Assembly: GCA_944382845.1 (NCBI GenBank)
Contig: CALWNN010000089.1
Span: 1 to 47,520, forward strand
Source: an uncultured Clostridia bacterium
GTDB lineage: Bacteria; Bacillota; Clostridia; Oscillospirales; Ruminococcaceae
Direction of reading: 5' to 3'
DNA: 47,520 nucleotides
Each line of letters begins with the position of its first letter. The first letter of the stretch is position 1. Positions 1 through 8,084 of this stretch are shown here, one piece after another. Both the position numbers and the translations under genes were made by a program. Below the pieces are notes generated by a model that saw nothing but the letters and a program-made list of their open reading frames with translations, was not told the DNA's origin and did no database searches.

Positions 1-412
1 CACTATAAGTTTTTGAACTGTGTCTTGATGGGTGCATTATATCATTTGCCAATTTACCGTCATTTGTAAACAGCAATAGTTTTTTCGAGAATCAGTCAGC
101 ACCCCCCAAGAGCTACACTCTTTCAGGAAAATCCGACAAAAGATCTGTAACGCATTTTCTGTCAAGCTCATCGCTTGTGGTTGTAACATATCCCCTTGGT
201 TTATTGAGCATAAGATAGTAAAGACTCTTTTTCTTTGGAACGTTCAAATTCTGTCCGTCTATACTTATAATATCTTTTGTACCTGCCTTGTCACCAAGTT
301 TACATGGTCTGCCGTTCACCTTTACCCTGCCCTCTGAAATAAGTTCTTCCGCTTTTCTACGAGAGCAGTAGCCACTGTCGGCAATAATTTTTTGAATTCT
401 TATTTTTTCCAT
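1..412 (-). pseudogene. RluB/RsuA-type pseudouridine synthase, N-terminal part, frame broken at the window edge
   Basis: The intact frame (412 down to 113) encodes 99 residues: an S4 RNA-binding domain (about residues 3-60, with RIQKIIADSGYCSRRKAEEL) followed by the start of the pseudouridine synthase domain (LMLNKPRGYVTT). It stops at a TAG just after FPERV, where the family continues with YPVGRLD, so the catalytic Asp segment is lost. The continuation is recognisable in another frame between about 70 and 1 (FTNDGKLANDIMHPS), with several small indels near runs of C, A and T. It is either a decayed gene or low-quality sequence at a contig end. An intact enzyme would modify rRNA uridine. It ends 39 bp downstream of the dacF-type gene on the same strand. 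Confidence 0.75.
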
Positions 413-451
413 TATCTTATCTATCCTTTATGTAACGCAGGCGTTGCCTGC

Positions 452-1609
452 TTAAATTTTCAAAAAATTCTTTATTCTTTCGATCATTCTTTTGACTGTG
501 CTTTGCTGTTCATATCTTACAGCTGGAACTTCCTTTTCAGCGATTATATTAACCGACTCTATAAGCTTACCGTCAAGGTAATATTCAACTCTTCCAAGGA
601 CTTCCTCTTCTATGACAGGAGCGTAATAAAAGCTGTTCACAATTATTTTTCTTGTAACCGTTTCTATATCACCCTCAAAAAGGGAAGCAACCGGTTCTCT
701 CTCAAGCTTAGCATAAATCGTATCGTCATTTGAACCCACTACATTGAATTTAACATCTGAAATATTACTGTCAAGAGAACACTCCTTCACTTTGGAATAG
801 CCGTAGTCGTAAAGCTTTGAATGATCCTGCCAATCGTCAGGAGCGTTTAAGGTAACACAAATAAGCTCTACCCCGTCACGCTCGCAAGCGGAAACAAGGC
901 ATCTTCTTGCCTTATCGGTAAAACCTGTTTTAACGCCATAAACTCCATCGCAGTATCGCAGCAGCTTATTATTATTTGCAAGCCAGCGCTTATAAGGAGG
1001 GTTTCCGTATTCAAGCTCAACATTCTTTGAAGAGCATATCTCGCGAAACAATGGATTTTTCACAGCATATGAAGTAAGGACTGCCATATCGTAAGCAGTT
1101 GAATAGTGGTCGTCGGTATAGTCGTCAAGCCCTGAAGGCGTTACAAAGCTCGTATTTTCTAGTCCAAGCTCCTTGGCCTTGTCGTTCATCATGTCAACAA
1201 AGGCTTCGACACTTCCCGCCACTCTTACAGCAGTTGCATTTGCTGCGTCATTTCCGCTTGGAAGCATCATTCCGTAGCATAAAGTACGCAAGGTTACCCT
1301 ATCGCCTTCCTGAAGGCCCATCGACGAGCCTTCCACTCTGATAGCGTCACTGTCAACTGTAAAGTATTCATCAAGGTCAATATCGCTTTCCAGTGCGATA
1401 ACAGTTGACATTATTTTAGTTGTTGAAGCCATTGGAAGAACATCATAGCCATTTTTTTCATAAACTACTCTGCCGCTTTTTGCCTCTAATACTATTGCGG
1501 ATTTAGCGGAAACTTCAAGCTCAGCGTTGGCATTTTCCGCAGCAGTAAAGATATTTGAAACAAAAGAGACGGCTAAAGCCACACAGAGCATTTTCCGTAT
1601 TATTTTCAT
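452..1609 (-). CDS. dacF: D-alanyl-D-alanine carboxypeptidase (DacF-type, penicillin-binding protein family S11)
   Basis: 385-residue exported serine peptidase that trims the terminal D-Ala from peptidoglycan stem peptides. A signal peptide covers about residues 1-28. All three penicillin-binding motifs are present: S62-T-T-K65 (nucleophile Ser and Lys), S118-G-N120 and K227-T-G229. The region after about residue 265 matches the small beta-rich C-terminal domain of S11 enzymes, and the extreme C-terminus (VKRMIERIKNFLKI) can form the amphipathic membrane-binding helix. It follows ytfJ on the same strand, which fits the forespore-expressed DacF, but DacA/DacB-type roles cannot be excluded. The ATG start at 1609 has GAGGTGTGAT upstream. 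Confidence 0.88.
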   Translation of the reverse strand: MKIIRKMLCVALAVSFVSNIFTAAENANAELEVSAKSAIVLEAKSGRVVYEKNGYDVLPMASTTKIMSTVIALESDIDLDEYFTVDSDAIRVEGSSMGLQEGDRVTLRTLCYGMMLPSGNDAANATAVRVAGSVEAFVDMMNDKAKELGLENTSFVTPSGLDDYTDDHYSTAYDMAVLTSYAVKNPLFREICSSKNVELEYGNPPYKRWLANNNKLLRYCDGVYGVKTGFTDKARRCLVSACERDGVELICVTLNAPDDWQDHSKLYDYGYSKVKECSLDSNISDVKFNVVGSNDDTIYAKLEREPVASLFEGDIETVTRKIIVNSFYYAPVIEEEVLGRVEYYLDGKLIESVNIIAEKEVPAVRYEQQSTVKRMIERIKNFLKI

Positions 1610-1697
1610 AACAAATGATCACACCTCGGTTTTATAGAATACAAAACCATTATGCACCTAAAATTACTTTATAATACGAAAATAAAGCTGTATATTT

Positions 1698-2081
1698 TTA
1701 GTTGTCTGAGTCTTCCTTTTTCTTATTTAAAAAATCGGTTATCTTGTCAATAACTTCAGGAACAAGGTTTACGATTGCATTTTCCTTGCTGGCATTCATT
1801 GAAAGCTGAAGAAGTTTTACCTCACCGTTTGAAATTGCAATAAATGCGATGGGTGAGATAGTGATTCCCGCACCGGAGCCGCCGCCGAAAAGATCCTTTA
1901 CATTTTTTGTTGGAAGGTCGCTGCCTCCCGAAGCAAAACCGAAGGACACTTTTGAAACAGGGATAATTGTTGTTCCGTCGGCAACAGTAATGGGATTTCC
2001 GATAATAGTCTGGCAATCCACCATTTCCTTGATTTTTTCCATAGCACTTGTTACAAGACCTTCAAGATGGTTTTCACTCAT
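1698..2081 (-). CDS. ytfJ: GerW/YtfJ-family sporulation protein
   Basis: 127-residue member of the GerW (YtfJ) family. The diagnostic stretch IIGNPITVADGTTIIPVSKV is followed by SFGFASGGSD and a glycine-rich GGGSGAGITISPIAFI segment, then a C-terminal helix with a lysine/glutamate-rich tail. In Bacillus, YtfJ/GerW is made in the forespore and is needed for germination in some media; its biochemical role is unclear. The start at 2081 lies inside the 3' end of the DUF2953 gene (8-bp overlap), so the two are almost certainly translationally coupled. Its presence with scpAB and dacF is a common clostridial arrangement. Confidence 0.9.
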   Translation of the reverse strand: MSENHLEGLVTSAMEKIKEMVDCQTIIGNPITVADGTTIIPVSKVSFGFASGGSDLPTKNVKDLFGGGSGAGITISPIAFIAISNGEVKLLQLSMNASKENAIVNLVPEVIDKITDFLNKKKEDSDN

Positions 2082-2940
2082 TTACAAGCATCTCCTTTTT
2101 AGTAGTTTCAGAATTTATTTTCCTTGCCTTTTTCAAGGCTTTTTTTGCTTTTGATTTTTCCTTAAAATAAATTATAAGGAAATTTACAAGAGTACAGACA
2201 GCAATTGCAATCACCGCCGAAGGACGGATATAAACAGTCGCATTTGCCTTATAATTAAAAGTATTCTCATTAAAGAGGCATTTTATGTTGCAGCTTTTTA
2301 TTCTGACTGTAAAAATCAAGCTCAATGCCGCAATACCATTATAAACCGCGGCGTTTGTTTTTCCGTAATTCAAAGCAGACTCATAAGCGTCATCTTTTCC
2401 GGCTTCTATGTCAATTTCAAGCTTGCTTATTCTTATAGTTTTTAAAAGCTTTTTTACACCCTTCCACGCTGTAGGAATAAAGGGCTTGATTTTATTCCAT
2501 TTTGCTTTTAGATGTTTAAATTTGCCTTTCGATTCAGGTTTAGTCTTGTCCCTTTTTTTCTTGCTTTTTTTGATTGGTTTTTTGTTTTCTTCGGTCTGCT
2601 TTTTCTCAAAAGAACGTTTCAGCGGTTCATGTATCGCCTCAGAATCATTTTCTGTTTCATTCTGCTTTTCCATTTTCGTGGTTTTGCCATTGAATTTTTC
2701 TATACCTTCCTGTGACAATGAAACATCTGAATTATTTTCAGCAGGCTCATAACTTTCGGTTTTGGCTTTACTGTTTATATCATCTTCGGGAATCTTAAAC
2801 TCAAAAATTTTAAACCAAAAGTATTTAATCACTACAAGAACATTTTTATTTTCAGCTGAAAATTCAGCTCTCACAGAAAAATGGAGCAATATGACAACAA
2901 GAGCAATTATACTAACCAGCACATAAAGCACTATCATCAC
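2074..2940 (-). CDS. DUF2953 family membrane protein
   Basis: 288 residues. It has an N-terminal membrane segment (residues about 3-22, VLYVLVSIIALVVILLHF), a charged central linker with many Lys/Glu residues (about 60-145, including KKSKKKRDKTKPE), a conserved C-terminal part (KWNKIKPFIPTAWKGVKKLLKTI, then YESALNYGKTNAAVYNGIAALSLIF), a second hydrophobic segment near residue 245 and a Lys-rich tail. This is the DUF2953 layout, often found next to ytfJ in spore formers; function unknown, presumably sporulation-linked by context. It overlaps ytfJ by 8 bp and follows scpB after 17 bp. Confidence 0.82.
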   Translation of the reverse strand: MMIVLYVLVSIIALVVILLHFSVRAEFSAENKNVLVVIKYFWFKIFEFKIPEDDINSKAKTESYEPAENNSDVSLSQEGIEKFNGKTTKMEKQNETENDSEAIHEPLKRSFEKKQTEENKKPIKKSKKKRDKTKPESKGKFKHLKAKWNKIKPFIPTAWKGVKKLLKTIRISKLEIDIEAGKDDAYESALNYGKTNAAVYNGIAALSLIFTVRIKSCNIKCLFNENTFNYKANATVYIRPSAVIAIAVCTLVNFLIIYFKEKSKAKKALKKARKINSETTKKEMLVNE

Positions 2941-2957
2941 ATTTCATCTCCCTGTGT

Positions 2958-3539
2958 TTAGTTTCCTTGAGTATCTTCTTTTTGTTCCTGTTTGACATCA
3001 TCAACCTCGTCAAAAGTGATCTGTTCACTGTGATTTGGCAGCGGAGGAAGTTCGCCAAGGCTTTCAATCTGAAAGCAACGTAAAAACCCCGGAGTTGTTT
3101 TATACGCAACAGGCCTGCCGGGAATATCAAGCCGTCCGGCTTCTTCTAAAAGCTCCTTCTCAACAAGAGAGTTTACAACACTTGAACTGTCAACTCCCCT
3201 GACCTGTTCTACAAAGCTTTTTGTAACAGGCTGATTATATGCCACAATTGTCAGCACCTCGAGAGCAGCTTGACTTAACGCTGCGTTTTTCTTTGTTTCC
3301 AGTGCGATTCTTATATAAGGTGCGTACTTCTTTCTGGTCGTTAATTGATAGAAGTTATCAAGCTTCAACACGATTAAAGCAGATCCTACGCTTTCATATC
3401 TATCATTTAATAATTTTACAAATTTATCTATATTCTCTTCTTCCACCCCTGCGGCTTCGGCAATTCTTTCAGTTGAAACAGGATCGCCGCTTGCAAAAAT
3501 AACAGATTCGATTATTGATATTTTTTCTTCAAGCTGCAT
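2958..3539 (-). CDS. scpB: Segregation and condensation protein B
   Basis: 193 residues, the normal length for ScpB. It shows the two winged-helix repeats: the N-terminal one begins IIESVIFASGDPVSTERIAEA, and the second includes ALEVLTIVAYNQPVTKSFVEQVRGV and GRLDIPGRPVAYKTTPGFLRCF, both typical of the family. ScpB dimers bind ScpA and regulate the SMC complex that compacts and segregates sister chromosomes. It lies 14 bp after scpA on the same strand. The acidic C-terminal tail (EQITFDEVDDVKQEQKED) is variable in the family. The ATG at 3539 follows a GAAAGGAT ribosome-binding site. Confidence 0.95.
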   Translation of the reverse strand: MQLEEKISIIESVIFASGDPVSTERIAEAAGVEEENIDKFVKLLNDRYESVGSALIVLKLDNFYQLTTRKKYAPYIRIALETKKNAALSQAALEVLTIVAYNQPVTKSFVEQVRGVDSSSVVNSLVEKELLEEAGRLDIPGRPVAYKTTPGFLRCFQIESLGELPPLPNHSEQITFDEVDDVKQEQKEDTQGN

Positions 3540-3553
3540 TATATTTTATCCTT

Positions 3554-4279
3554 TCAGATTGATGCATTTTTATGCATTTTAGATTTTTTCTGAAGCTTTA
3601 CAATTGAATTATCGTCGTTTAAAACTATTCTGCCGCTTTTGGTAAGTTCTAAAACAGCAAGAAAAAGCGCTATTCTTTCCGATTTATCATTATGTCCTTT
3701 ATAAAGATTATCCATTTCACAGGTTTCATTATTGTAAAGCCTTCTCAAAATATAAATTACCTTCGAGGTAACGGACACGAATTTTTTTGAAACAATAGGC
3801 TTAAATATATCAGCTTTAAGAGGAGTCTGATTTCTACGTTTGGCTGAGATCCCAAGATAAGCTTCAAGGAGCATCTCCTTATCGTGAAGTCGTCTATAGG
3901 ACTTATCAGCTTCAATTGTCATTTGCTTTCTTACAAATATATCAGCCCCAACATAAACATCTTTAAGCAGTTGAGCCGCTTGTTTACAAAGAGAATACTC
4001 AATAAGGTTTCCTTGTAATTCTTTCTTTAATTCTTCAGCTTCATTTGGTTTCGGAAGCAGAGAAAGTGTCTTGATATATATAAGTCTTGCAGCCATTTCA
4101 AGAAATTCTCCTGCAAGTTCAAAATCCTGTTCGGAAAGTCCGTCAATGAAAGCAAGGTATTGTTCCAGAAGCTCGGAAATTTCAATATCGTATATATTAA
4201 GCTTATGCTTTGAAATAAGGTGAAGAAGCAGATCAAGAGGTCCTTCAAATTTTTCAAGTCGGAATGTTAAACTGTTCAT
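3554..4279 (-). CDS. scpA: Segregation and condensation protein A
   Basis: 241 residues, the usual ScpA (kleisin) size. The N-terminus (FRLEKFEGPLDLLLHLISKH) is the family signature for binding the SMC head and neck; the middle holds LLEQYLAFIDGLSEQDFELAGEFLEMAARLIYIKT. The C-terminal winged-helix part (after about 165) includes RIALFLAVLELTKSGRIVL. It bridges the SMC heads and binds ScpB. It is preceded by the protease gene at 4297 (17-bp gap) and followed by scpB, so the two are co-transcribed. Confidence 0.95.
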   Translation of the reverse strand: MNSLTFRLEKFEGPLDLLLHLISKHKLNIYDIEISELLEQYLAFIDGLSEQDFELAGEFLEMAARLIYIKTLSLLPKPNEAEELKKELQGNLIEYSLCKQAAQLLKDVYVGADIFVRKQMTIEADKSYRRLHDKEMLLEAYLGISAKRRNQTPLKADIFKPIVSKKFVSVTSKVIYILRRLYNNETCEMDNLYKGHNDKSERIALFLAVLELTKSGRIVLNDDNSIVKLQKKSKMHKNASI

Positions 4280-4296
4280 GATTTATCCTGCACGCT

Positions 4297-4986
4297 TTAT
4301 TTTACAAAAACATTGACAAGCAAAGGAATCCAGTCGGTAAGGAAGACAAAAAGGTCATAGATAAGCCCGGAAATAAAGTTAAGAGGAGTATTAAGAACAC
4401 CCGTAAACATTACAACAAGGAATACTACATAAATGTACATCTGGTATTGTTGAACCTTTCTGTCAAACTCAGCGGAGGTAAAATAGCTAAGCACCTTTGA
4501 ACCGTCAAGAGGTGGAATTGGTATAAGATTAAAGATTGCAAGACCGATATTGATAGAAATAAAATAAGAAAGTATCAGATAAGCAAAATATAGGGGGCCT
4601 GTTTGATTTAAAAAATCAATAAGAGTTTCCCCACCATAAGGAATAGCCATAACAAAGCGAAAAGCAATCATTCCAATAAATGCGGCAATAAGATTTGATA
4701 TCGGACCTGCGGCAGCAGTAAGAGCAATACCGGCTCTGTACTTTCTGAAGTTAAGAGGATTAATAGGAACAGGCTTAGCCCACCCGAAGCCGGTAAGAAT
4801 AAGGCAGAGCGAACCAATGGGGTCGATATGGGCAATAGGATTTAGCGTTAGTCTGCCCTGATACTCGGCAGTATGATCCCCAAGCTTCTTGGCGCTCCAC
4901 GCATGAGCGCACTCATGGAGAGGAAGTATCATAAATATAATAAGTATCCTTACTCCATATTCGATTATTCTTGATTCGTCAAACAT
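4297..4986 (-). CDS. Site-2-type intramembrane zinc metalloprotease (peptidase M50, YwhC-like)
   Basis: 229-residue polytopic membrane protein. The first membrane segment carries the zinc-binding HExxH motif (LPLHECAHAW), and the later NLIPIPPLDGSKVL segment supplies the third metal ligand region of the S2P family. The GRLTLNPIAHIDPIG segment is typical of the short YwhC-like clade, which lacks the PDZ domain of RseP. Its substrate is unknown. It heads the scpA-scpB cluster. The start at 4986 follows an AAAGGT-type site. It is unlikely to be SpoIVFB, because the CBS domain is absent. Confidence 0.85.
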   Translation of the reverse strand: MFDESRIIEYGVRILIIFMILPLHECAHAWSAKKLGDHTAEYQGRLTLNPIAHIDPIGSLCLILTGFGWAKPVPINPLNFRKYRAGIALTAAAGPISNLIAAFIGMIAFRFVMAIPYGGETLIDFLNQTGPLYFAYLILSYFISINIGLAIFNLIPIPPLDGSKVLSYFTSAEFDRKVQQYQMYIYVVFLVVMFTGVLNTPLNFISGLIYDLFVFLTDWIPLLVNVFVK

Positions 4987-5131
4987 CAGATCAAACCTTT
5001 CTTTAAATTACATACACAAAAATATTCTTTTTAATTTTAGCACATTTTTTTATACAAAACAAGAGGGTAAGAAAATAATTTTTATTTTTTATTGCAATTA
5101 TGAACTTTTTAATAACAATAAGCAAAAGCTC

Positions 5132-5160
5132 TTGCATTTATCTAAGAAATCTGCTAAAAT
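5132..5160 (+). promoter_or_regulatory. Predicted vegetative promoter of rpmB
   Basis: A TTGCAT box (5132-5137) and a TAAAAT box (5155-5160) are separated by exactly 17 bp, matching a sigma-A promoter about 65 bp upstream of rpmB. A strong GAAGGAGGTG ribosome-binding site follows at about 5209-5218. Confidence 0.6.
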
Positions 5161-5227
5161 AACAATGTTATGTTTATAGATTATTCTATAAGTTTATGCT
5201 ATTAACTAAGAAGGAGGTGCTATCCTC

Positions 5228-5416
5228 ATGGCAAAATGTGATTTTTGCGGAAAGGGTGTAACTTTCGGAATCAAGGTATCTCACTCACACAGAAGAACCA
5301 ACAGAACTTGGAAGCCAAACGTTAAGAGAGTTAAGGCTGTTGTAAACGGCACTCCTTGTCACGTTTACGCTTGTTCAAGATGTCTTCGTTCCGGTAAGGT
5401 AACAAGAGCCGTATAA
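5228..5416 (+). CDS. rpmB: Large ribosomal subunit protein bL28
   Basis: 62 residues, standard bL28 length (MAKCDFCGKGVTFGIKVSHS...). It has the four cysteines of the zinc-binding form (CDFC near the N-terminus and CSRC near the C-terminus), as opposed to the Cys-less paralogue made under zinc limitation. HSHRRTNRTWKPNVKRV is the conserved rRNA-binding stretch. It is monocistronic with its own promoter and a Rho-independent terminator 12 bp after the stop. Confidence 0.97.
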   Translation: MAKCDFCGKGVTFGIKVSHSHRRTNRTWKPNVKRVKAVVNGTPCHVYACSRCLRSGKVTRAV

Positions 5417-5428
5417 TTTTAAAAACTT

Positions 5429-5465
5429 CCGTCCTTTTTAATAATAAAGGGGCGGTCTTTTTTTG
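5429..5465 (+). terminator. Rho-independent terminator after rpmB
   Basis: The stem CCGTCCTTT / AAAGGGGCGG (one bulge) is followed by a T-run (tctttttttg). Confidence 0.8.
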
Positions 5466-5508
5466 TGGTCAAACTTTCAGATCACTGTGCAAGATTTTTA
5501 AAAATAAC

Positions 5509-5539
5509 AAACCGCCTCTCGTTTTTAGAGAAGCGGTTT
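5509..5539 (-). terminator. Terminator of the LtaS-like gene
   Basis: The inverted repeat AAACCGCCTCTC / GAGAAGCGGTTT lies just beyond the stop of the minus-strand sulfatase gene. A T-rich run on the minus side supports termination of that transcript. Confidence 0.75.
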
Positions 5540-5543
5540 AATT

Positions 5544-7823
5544 TTATTCAGTTGTCTGAGGCGAACCGTCAGTTACTGATGAGTCAGTATTAACATCGTT
5601 ATTTTTAGCGTCAGGCTGTTTGTCATCCGAAGTAACGGTAAGAGAAGCGATTCCGCTTTGTATTGCGTCAAGACCCTCTTCCTCGGAAACCCTCTTTATC
5701 ATATCATAATAAATAATTGCATTGGAGATAGTTATCTCAAGTTCTGCTTCTTCGTTTCGTGAATTCAGATACTCTTCATCAACTACTCCGTTATCCTCTC
5801 TCGCCTGAAAAGCGTCATAGGAATAATCAGGATCTGCCGTAGTCTTATAATCCGGATAATCCTCTGCGTAGATTTCTTCAGGCTTCATATTCTTGAAATA
5901 CTGATTACACGGAGCATTAAGAACAACATTTGAGTAGTCGGTAAGATCAAAATATGAATCATTCTGACTATTATAATAAACAGTATCGGTTACAAAGTTT
6001 CCGGTAGGAAATATTACAAGATTTTCCTCGCTATCGTTCAGACTGAAAATATCTCTTCCTAGGGCAAATTTATTCTCAAAGCCAAACATATTGCCAAGAG
6101 TAGGCAGGCAATCATACATTCCCATTACCTCGTCAATTACTTTATGTCCTGCTTCTCCACCCTTGCTCCAGATTATAAAAGGAACGCTTCTGTTTACATT
6201 ATATGCAAATTCATTTACAGGAATATATCCTTCATCATCTTCGTCAAGAACTTCCTCGGTAAAAGGATTATAGTTAAAGTAAGTTTCGTAATATTCTTCC
6301 TTGATTTTCGAGTCATGATCACCATAAACAACAATAACGGTATCGTCAAGTATTCCCTCAGAGTCAAGATCTTCTATAAGCTGTCCGATGGCTTCATCAG
6401 CATAGTGAACGCTCTTTAAATAACTTCCGAGCTTAGTTCCCTCAAGGAAAGGAGCGGAATAAAGTTCATATTCCCCGGTTTCCTCATTTAGCTTCATATA
6501 ATCAAAAGTAACGCTGAAATCACTGTGATTTTCAATATCAGTAAAAGGAGTATGGTTTGTAAGCATAATTAAAGTTCCGTAAAATTTATCATGCTCAGCA
6601 TTTATATCCGCGATCTTTTCAGCAGCCTGTCTGAAGAATGACTTATCGCTCAGACCAAGTCCGATGGTTTCATCAATAACAAAATCTGTTTCATAATTAA
6701 AGAAATCATCATATCCGAAAGAAGAATGAAGATTGAGTCTATTCCAATATGAGCCGTTATTGCCATGCATACTGAAAGTGTAATATCCAAGGCTTCCAAG
6801 CAGCTTCTGAATGGTAACATATTCTCTGTCCCAATAGTTTATGGCAACGGTTCCGCTTGACGCAGGCATTAGAGAAGTTGAAAAAGTAAATTCAGAGTCA
6901 GAACTTGTTCCAACACTTTCCTGAGAATAAAAGTTCTTAAAATAAAGTCCCTCAGACGCAAGTTTATTAAGATTCGGAGTAAGTTCTTCACCGTTTATAA
7001 AAGTGCCAAGGCAGAAATTCTGAATACTTTCTGCATGGATAACAATAACATTCTTGCCTTCAAAAACATCAGTATAGTCGTTATCCTTATTTTCAATCTC
7101 CTCTTCCTTCTTTTCCTTATCCTCATAGAAATCATCAAAGACTTCCCTGTTTTCCTCATAGCCGAAGAGAACATTTATTTTTGCCTTAATACTTGATACA
7201 GTATCGCTTATCTGATAGGTATAAAGACCAAATCTCGAAAGGACATATTCTCTGTTCCACTGTTTAACAAGCCGCGAAAGGTCTGTCGAAGTAAGAGACG
7301 TACAGAAAATAACAGCGCATACGCCTGCGGTGGCAAGAGTATAAATAACAGATTTTTTACGATTCTGATTTTCAGTAACATTTTCAAAATATCCTTTCTT
7401 TTTTCTTAGAAGGATATAAACTGCAACAAAAACAGGAATCGCCCAAAGGAATACAAGATCCTTTACTTCAAGAATACTCTCGGTAACAGCATCCATAACT
7501 CCACCCAGCTGAGAGGCAGTTGAAAGATACGAGAGTGAAATAAACGAACGATAGTTTGTGAAGTAAATGGAATTTGCAATACAAAGTATAGTAAAAAGAC
7601 AAAGCCAGACCATATAGTATATAAATCTACGCTTTGGATTTTTTACAGCATAACCGATAGCAGCTACAACCAGAATTATAACTATATCTGCAAGAATAGG
7701 CTTAAAGCTTAAGTAATTTTTAACTGTAAATGCTCTTAATAAAAATGAATTGATTAGTGATGAAATAATAAAAGTAAGAAAAAGTACATTTGATTTAAGG
7801 CACTTAACTAACTTTTCTTTCAT
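5544..7823 (-). CDS. LtaS-like membrane sulfatase / phosphoglycerol transferase
   Basis: 759 residues. Five hydrophobic segments in the first ~180 residues are followed by a large extracellular alkaline-phosphatase-fold domain, the architecture of lipoteichoic acid synthases. Visible motifs: VIHAESIQNF (metal-binding Glu), VGTSSDSEF at the nucleophile site, the substrate-pocket stretch FSMHGNNGSYWNR, VVYGDHDSKI, and late Asn/His residues. In Staphylococcus LtaS the nucleophile is Thr in GKTSDSEF; here that position reads Ser, which is still compatible with the superfamily chemistry. The family moves glycerol-phosphate from phosphatidylglycerol onto a glycolipid or growing polymer. The C-terminal ~100 residues are acidic and low-complexity. 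A sigma-A promoter sits upstream. Confidence 0.85.
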   Translation of the reverse strand: MKEKLVKCLKSNVLFLTFIISSLINSFLLRAFTVKNYLSFKPILADIVIILVVAAIGYAVKNPKRRFIYYMVWLCLFTILCIANSIYFTNYRSFISLSYLSTASQLGGVMDAVTESILEVKDLVFLWAIPVFVAVYILLRKKKGYFENVTENQNRKKSVIYTLATAGVCAVIFCTSLTSTDLSRLVKQWNREYVLSRFGLYTYQISDTVSSIKAKINVLFGYEENREVFDDFYEDKEKKEEEIENKDNDYTDVFEGKNVIVIHAESIQNFCLGTFINGEELTPNLNKLASEGLYFKNFYSQESVGTSSDSEFTFSTSLMPASSGTVAINYWDREYVTIQKLLGSLGYYTFSMHGNNGSYWNRLNLHSSFGYDDFFNYETDFVIDETIGLGLSDKSFFRQAAEKIADINAEHDKFYGTLIMLTNHTPFTDIENHSDFSVTFDYMKLNEETGEYELYSAPFLEGTKLGSYLKSVHYADEAIGQLIEDLDSEGILDDTVIVVYGDHDSKIKEEYYETYFNYNPFTEEVLDEDDEGYIPVNEFAYNVNRSVPFIIWSKGGEAGHKVIDEVMGMYDCLPTLGNMFGFENKFALGRDIFSLNDSEENLVIFPTGNFVTDTVYYNSQNDSYFDLTDYSNVVLNAPCNQYFKNMKPEEIYAEDYPDYKTTADPDYSYDAFQAREDNGVVDEEYLNSRNEEAELEITISNAIIYYDMIKRVSEEEGLDAIQSGIASLTVTSDDKQPDAKNNDVNTDSSVTDGSPQTTE

Positions 7824-7914
7824 AGATACCTCCCATTCACAAGTTGAAATCTTCTTTTGTTTTACTTTGATAACATTTAATTATATGGGCATAATCTTTA
7901 TTTAACCCTTACAT

Positions 7915-7943
7915 ATTTTACGACTATTTTACGTTGATGTCAA
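7915..7943 (-). promoter_or_regulatory. Predicted promoter of the LtaS-like gene
   Basis: On the minus strand, TTGACA (7943-7938) and TAAAAT (7920-7915) have a 17-bp spacer, about 95 bp upstream of the start codon. Confidence 0.65.
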
Positions 7944-8027
7944 TAGATTAGGCAAGTTTTCGCTTAAAATATCTACTTAATAAACCATAATGACAAAAAG
8001 TTATATTATTTTCTGTGCAAAACAAAC

Positions 8028-8056
8028 AAAAAGCAGGGATAAGATATACCCCTGCC
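8028..8056 (-). terminator. Terminator after tsf
   Basis: The stem GCAGGG / CCCTGC with a short AT-rich loop is followed on the minus strand by CTTTTTGTTTG. It ends the rpsB-tsf operon. Confidence 0.75.
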
Positions 8057-8084
8057 TGATTTTACATTTTAATGTTAAAATAAT

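Noticed and set aside
4297-4986. SpoIVFB sigma-K processing protease
   Set aside because: The HExxH membrane protease lacks the CBS domain and sits with scpAB, matching the YwhC-like clade instead.
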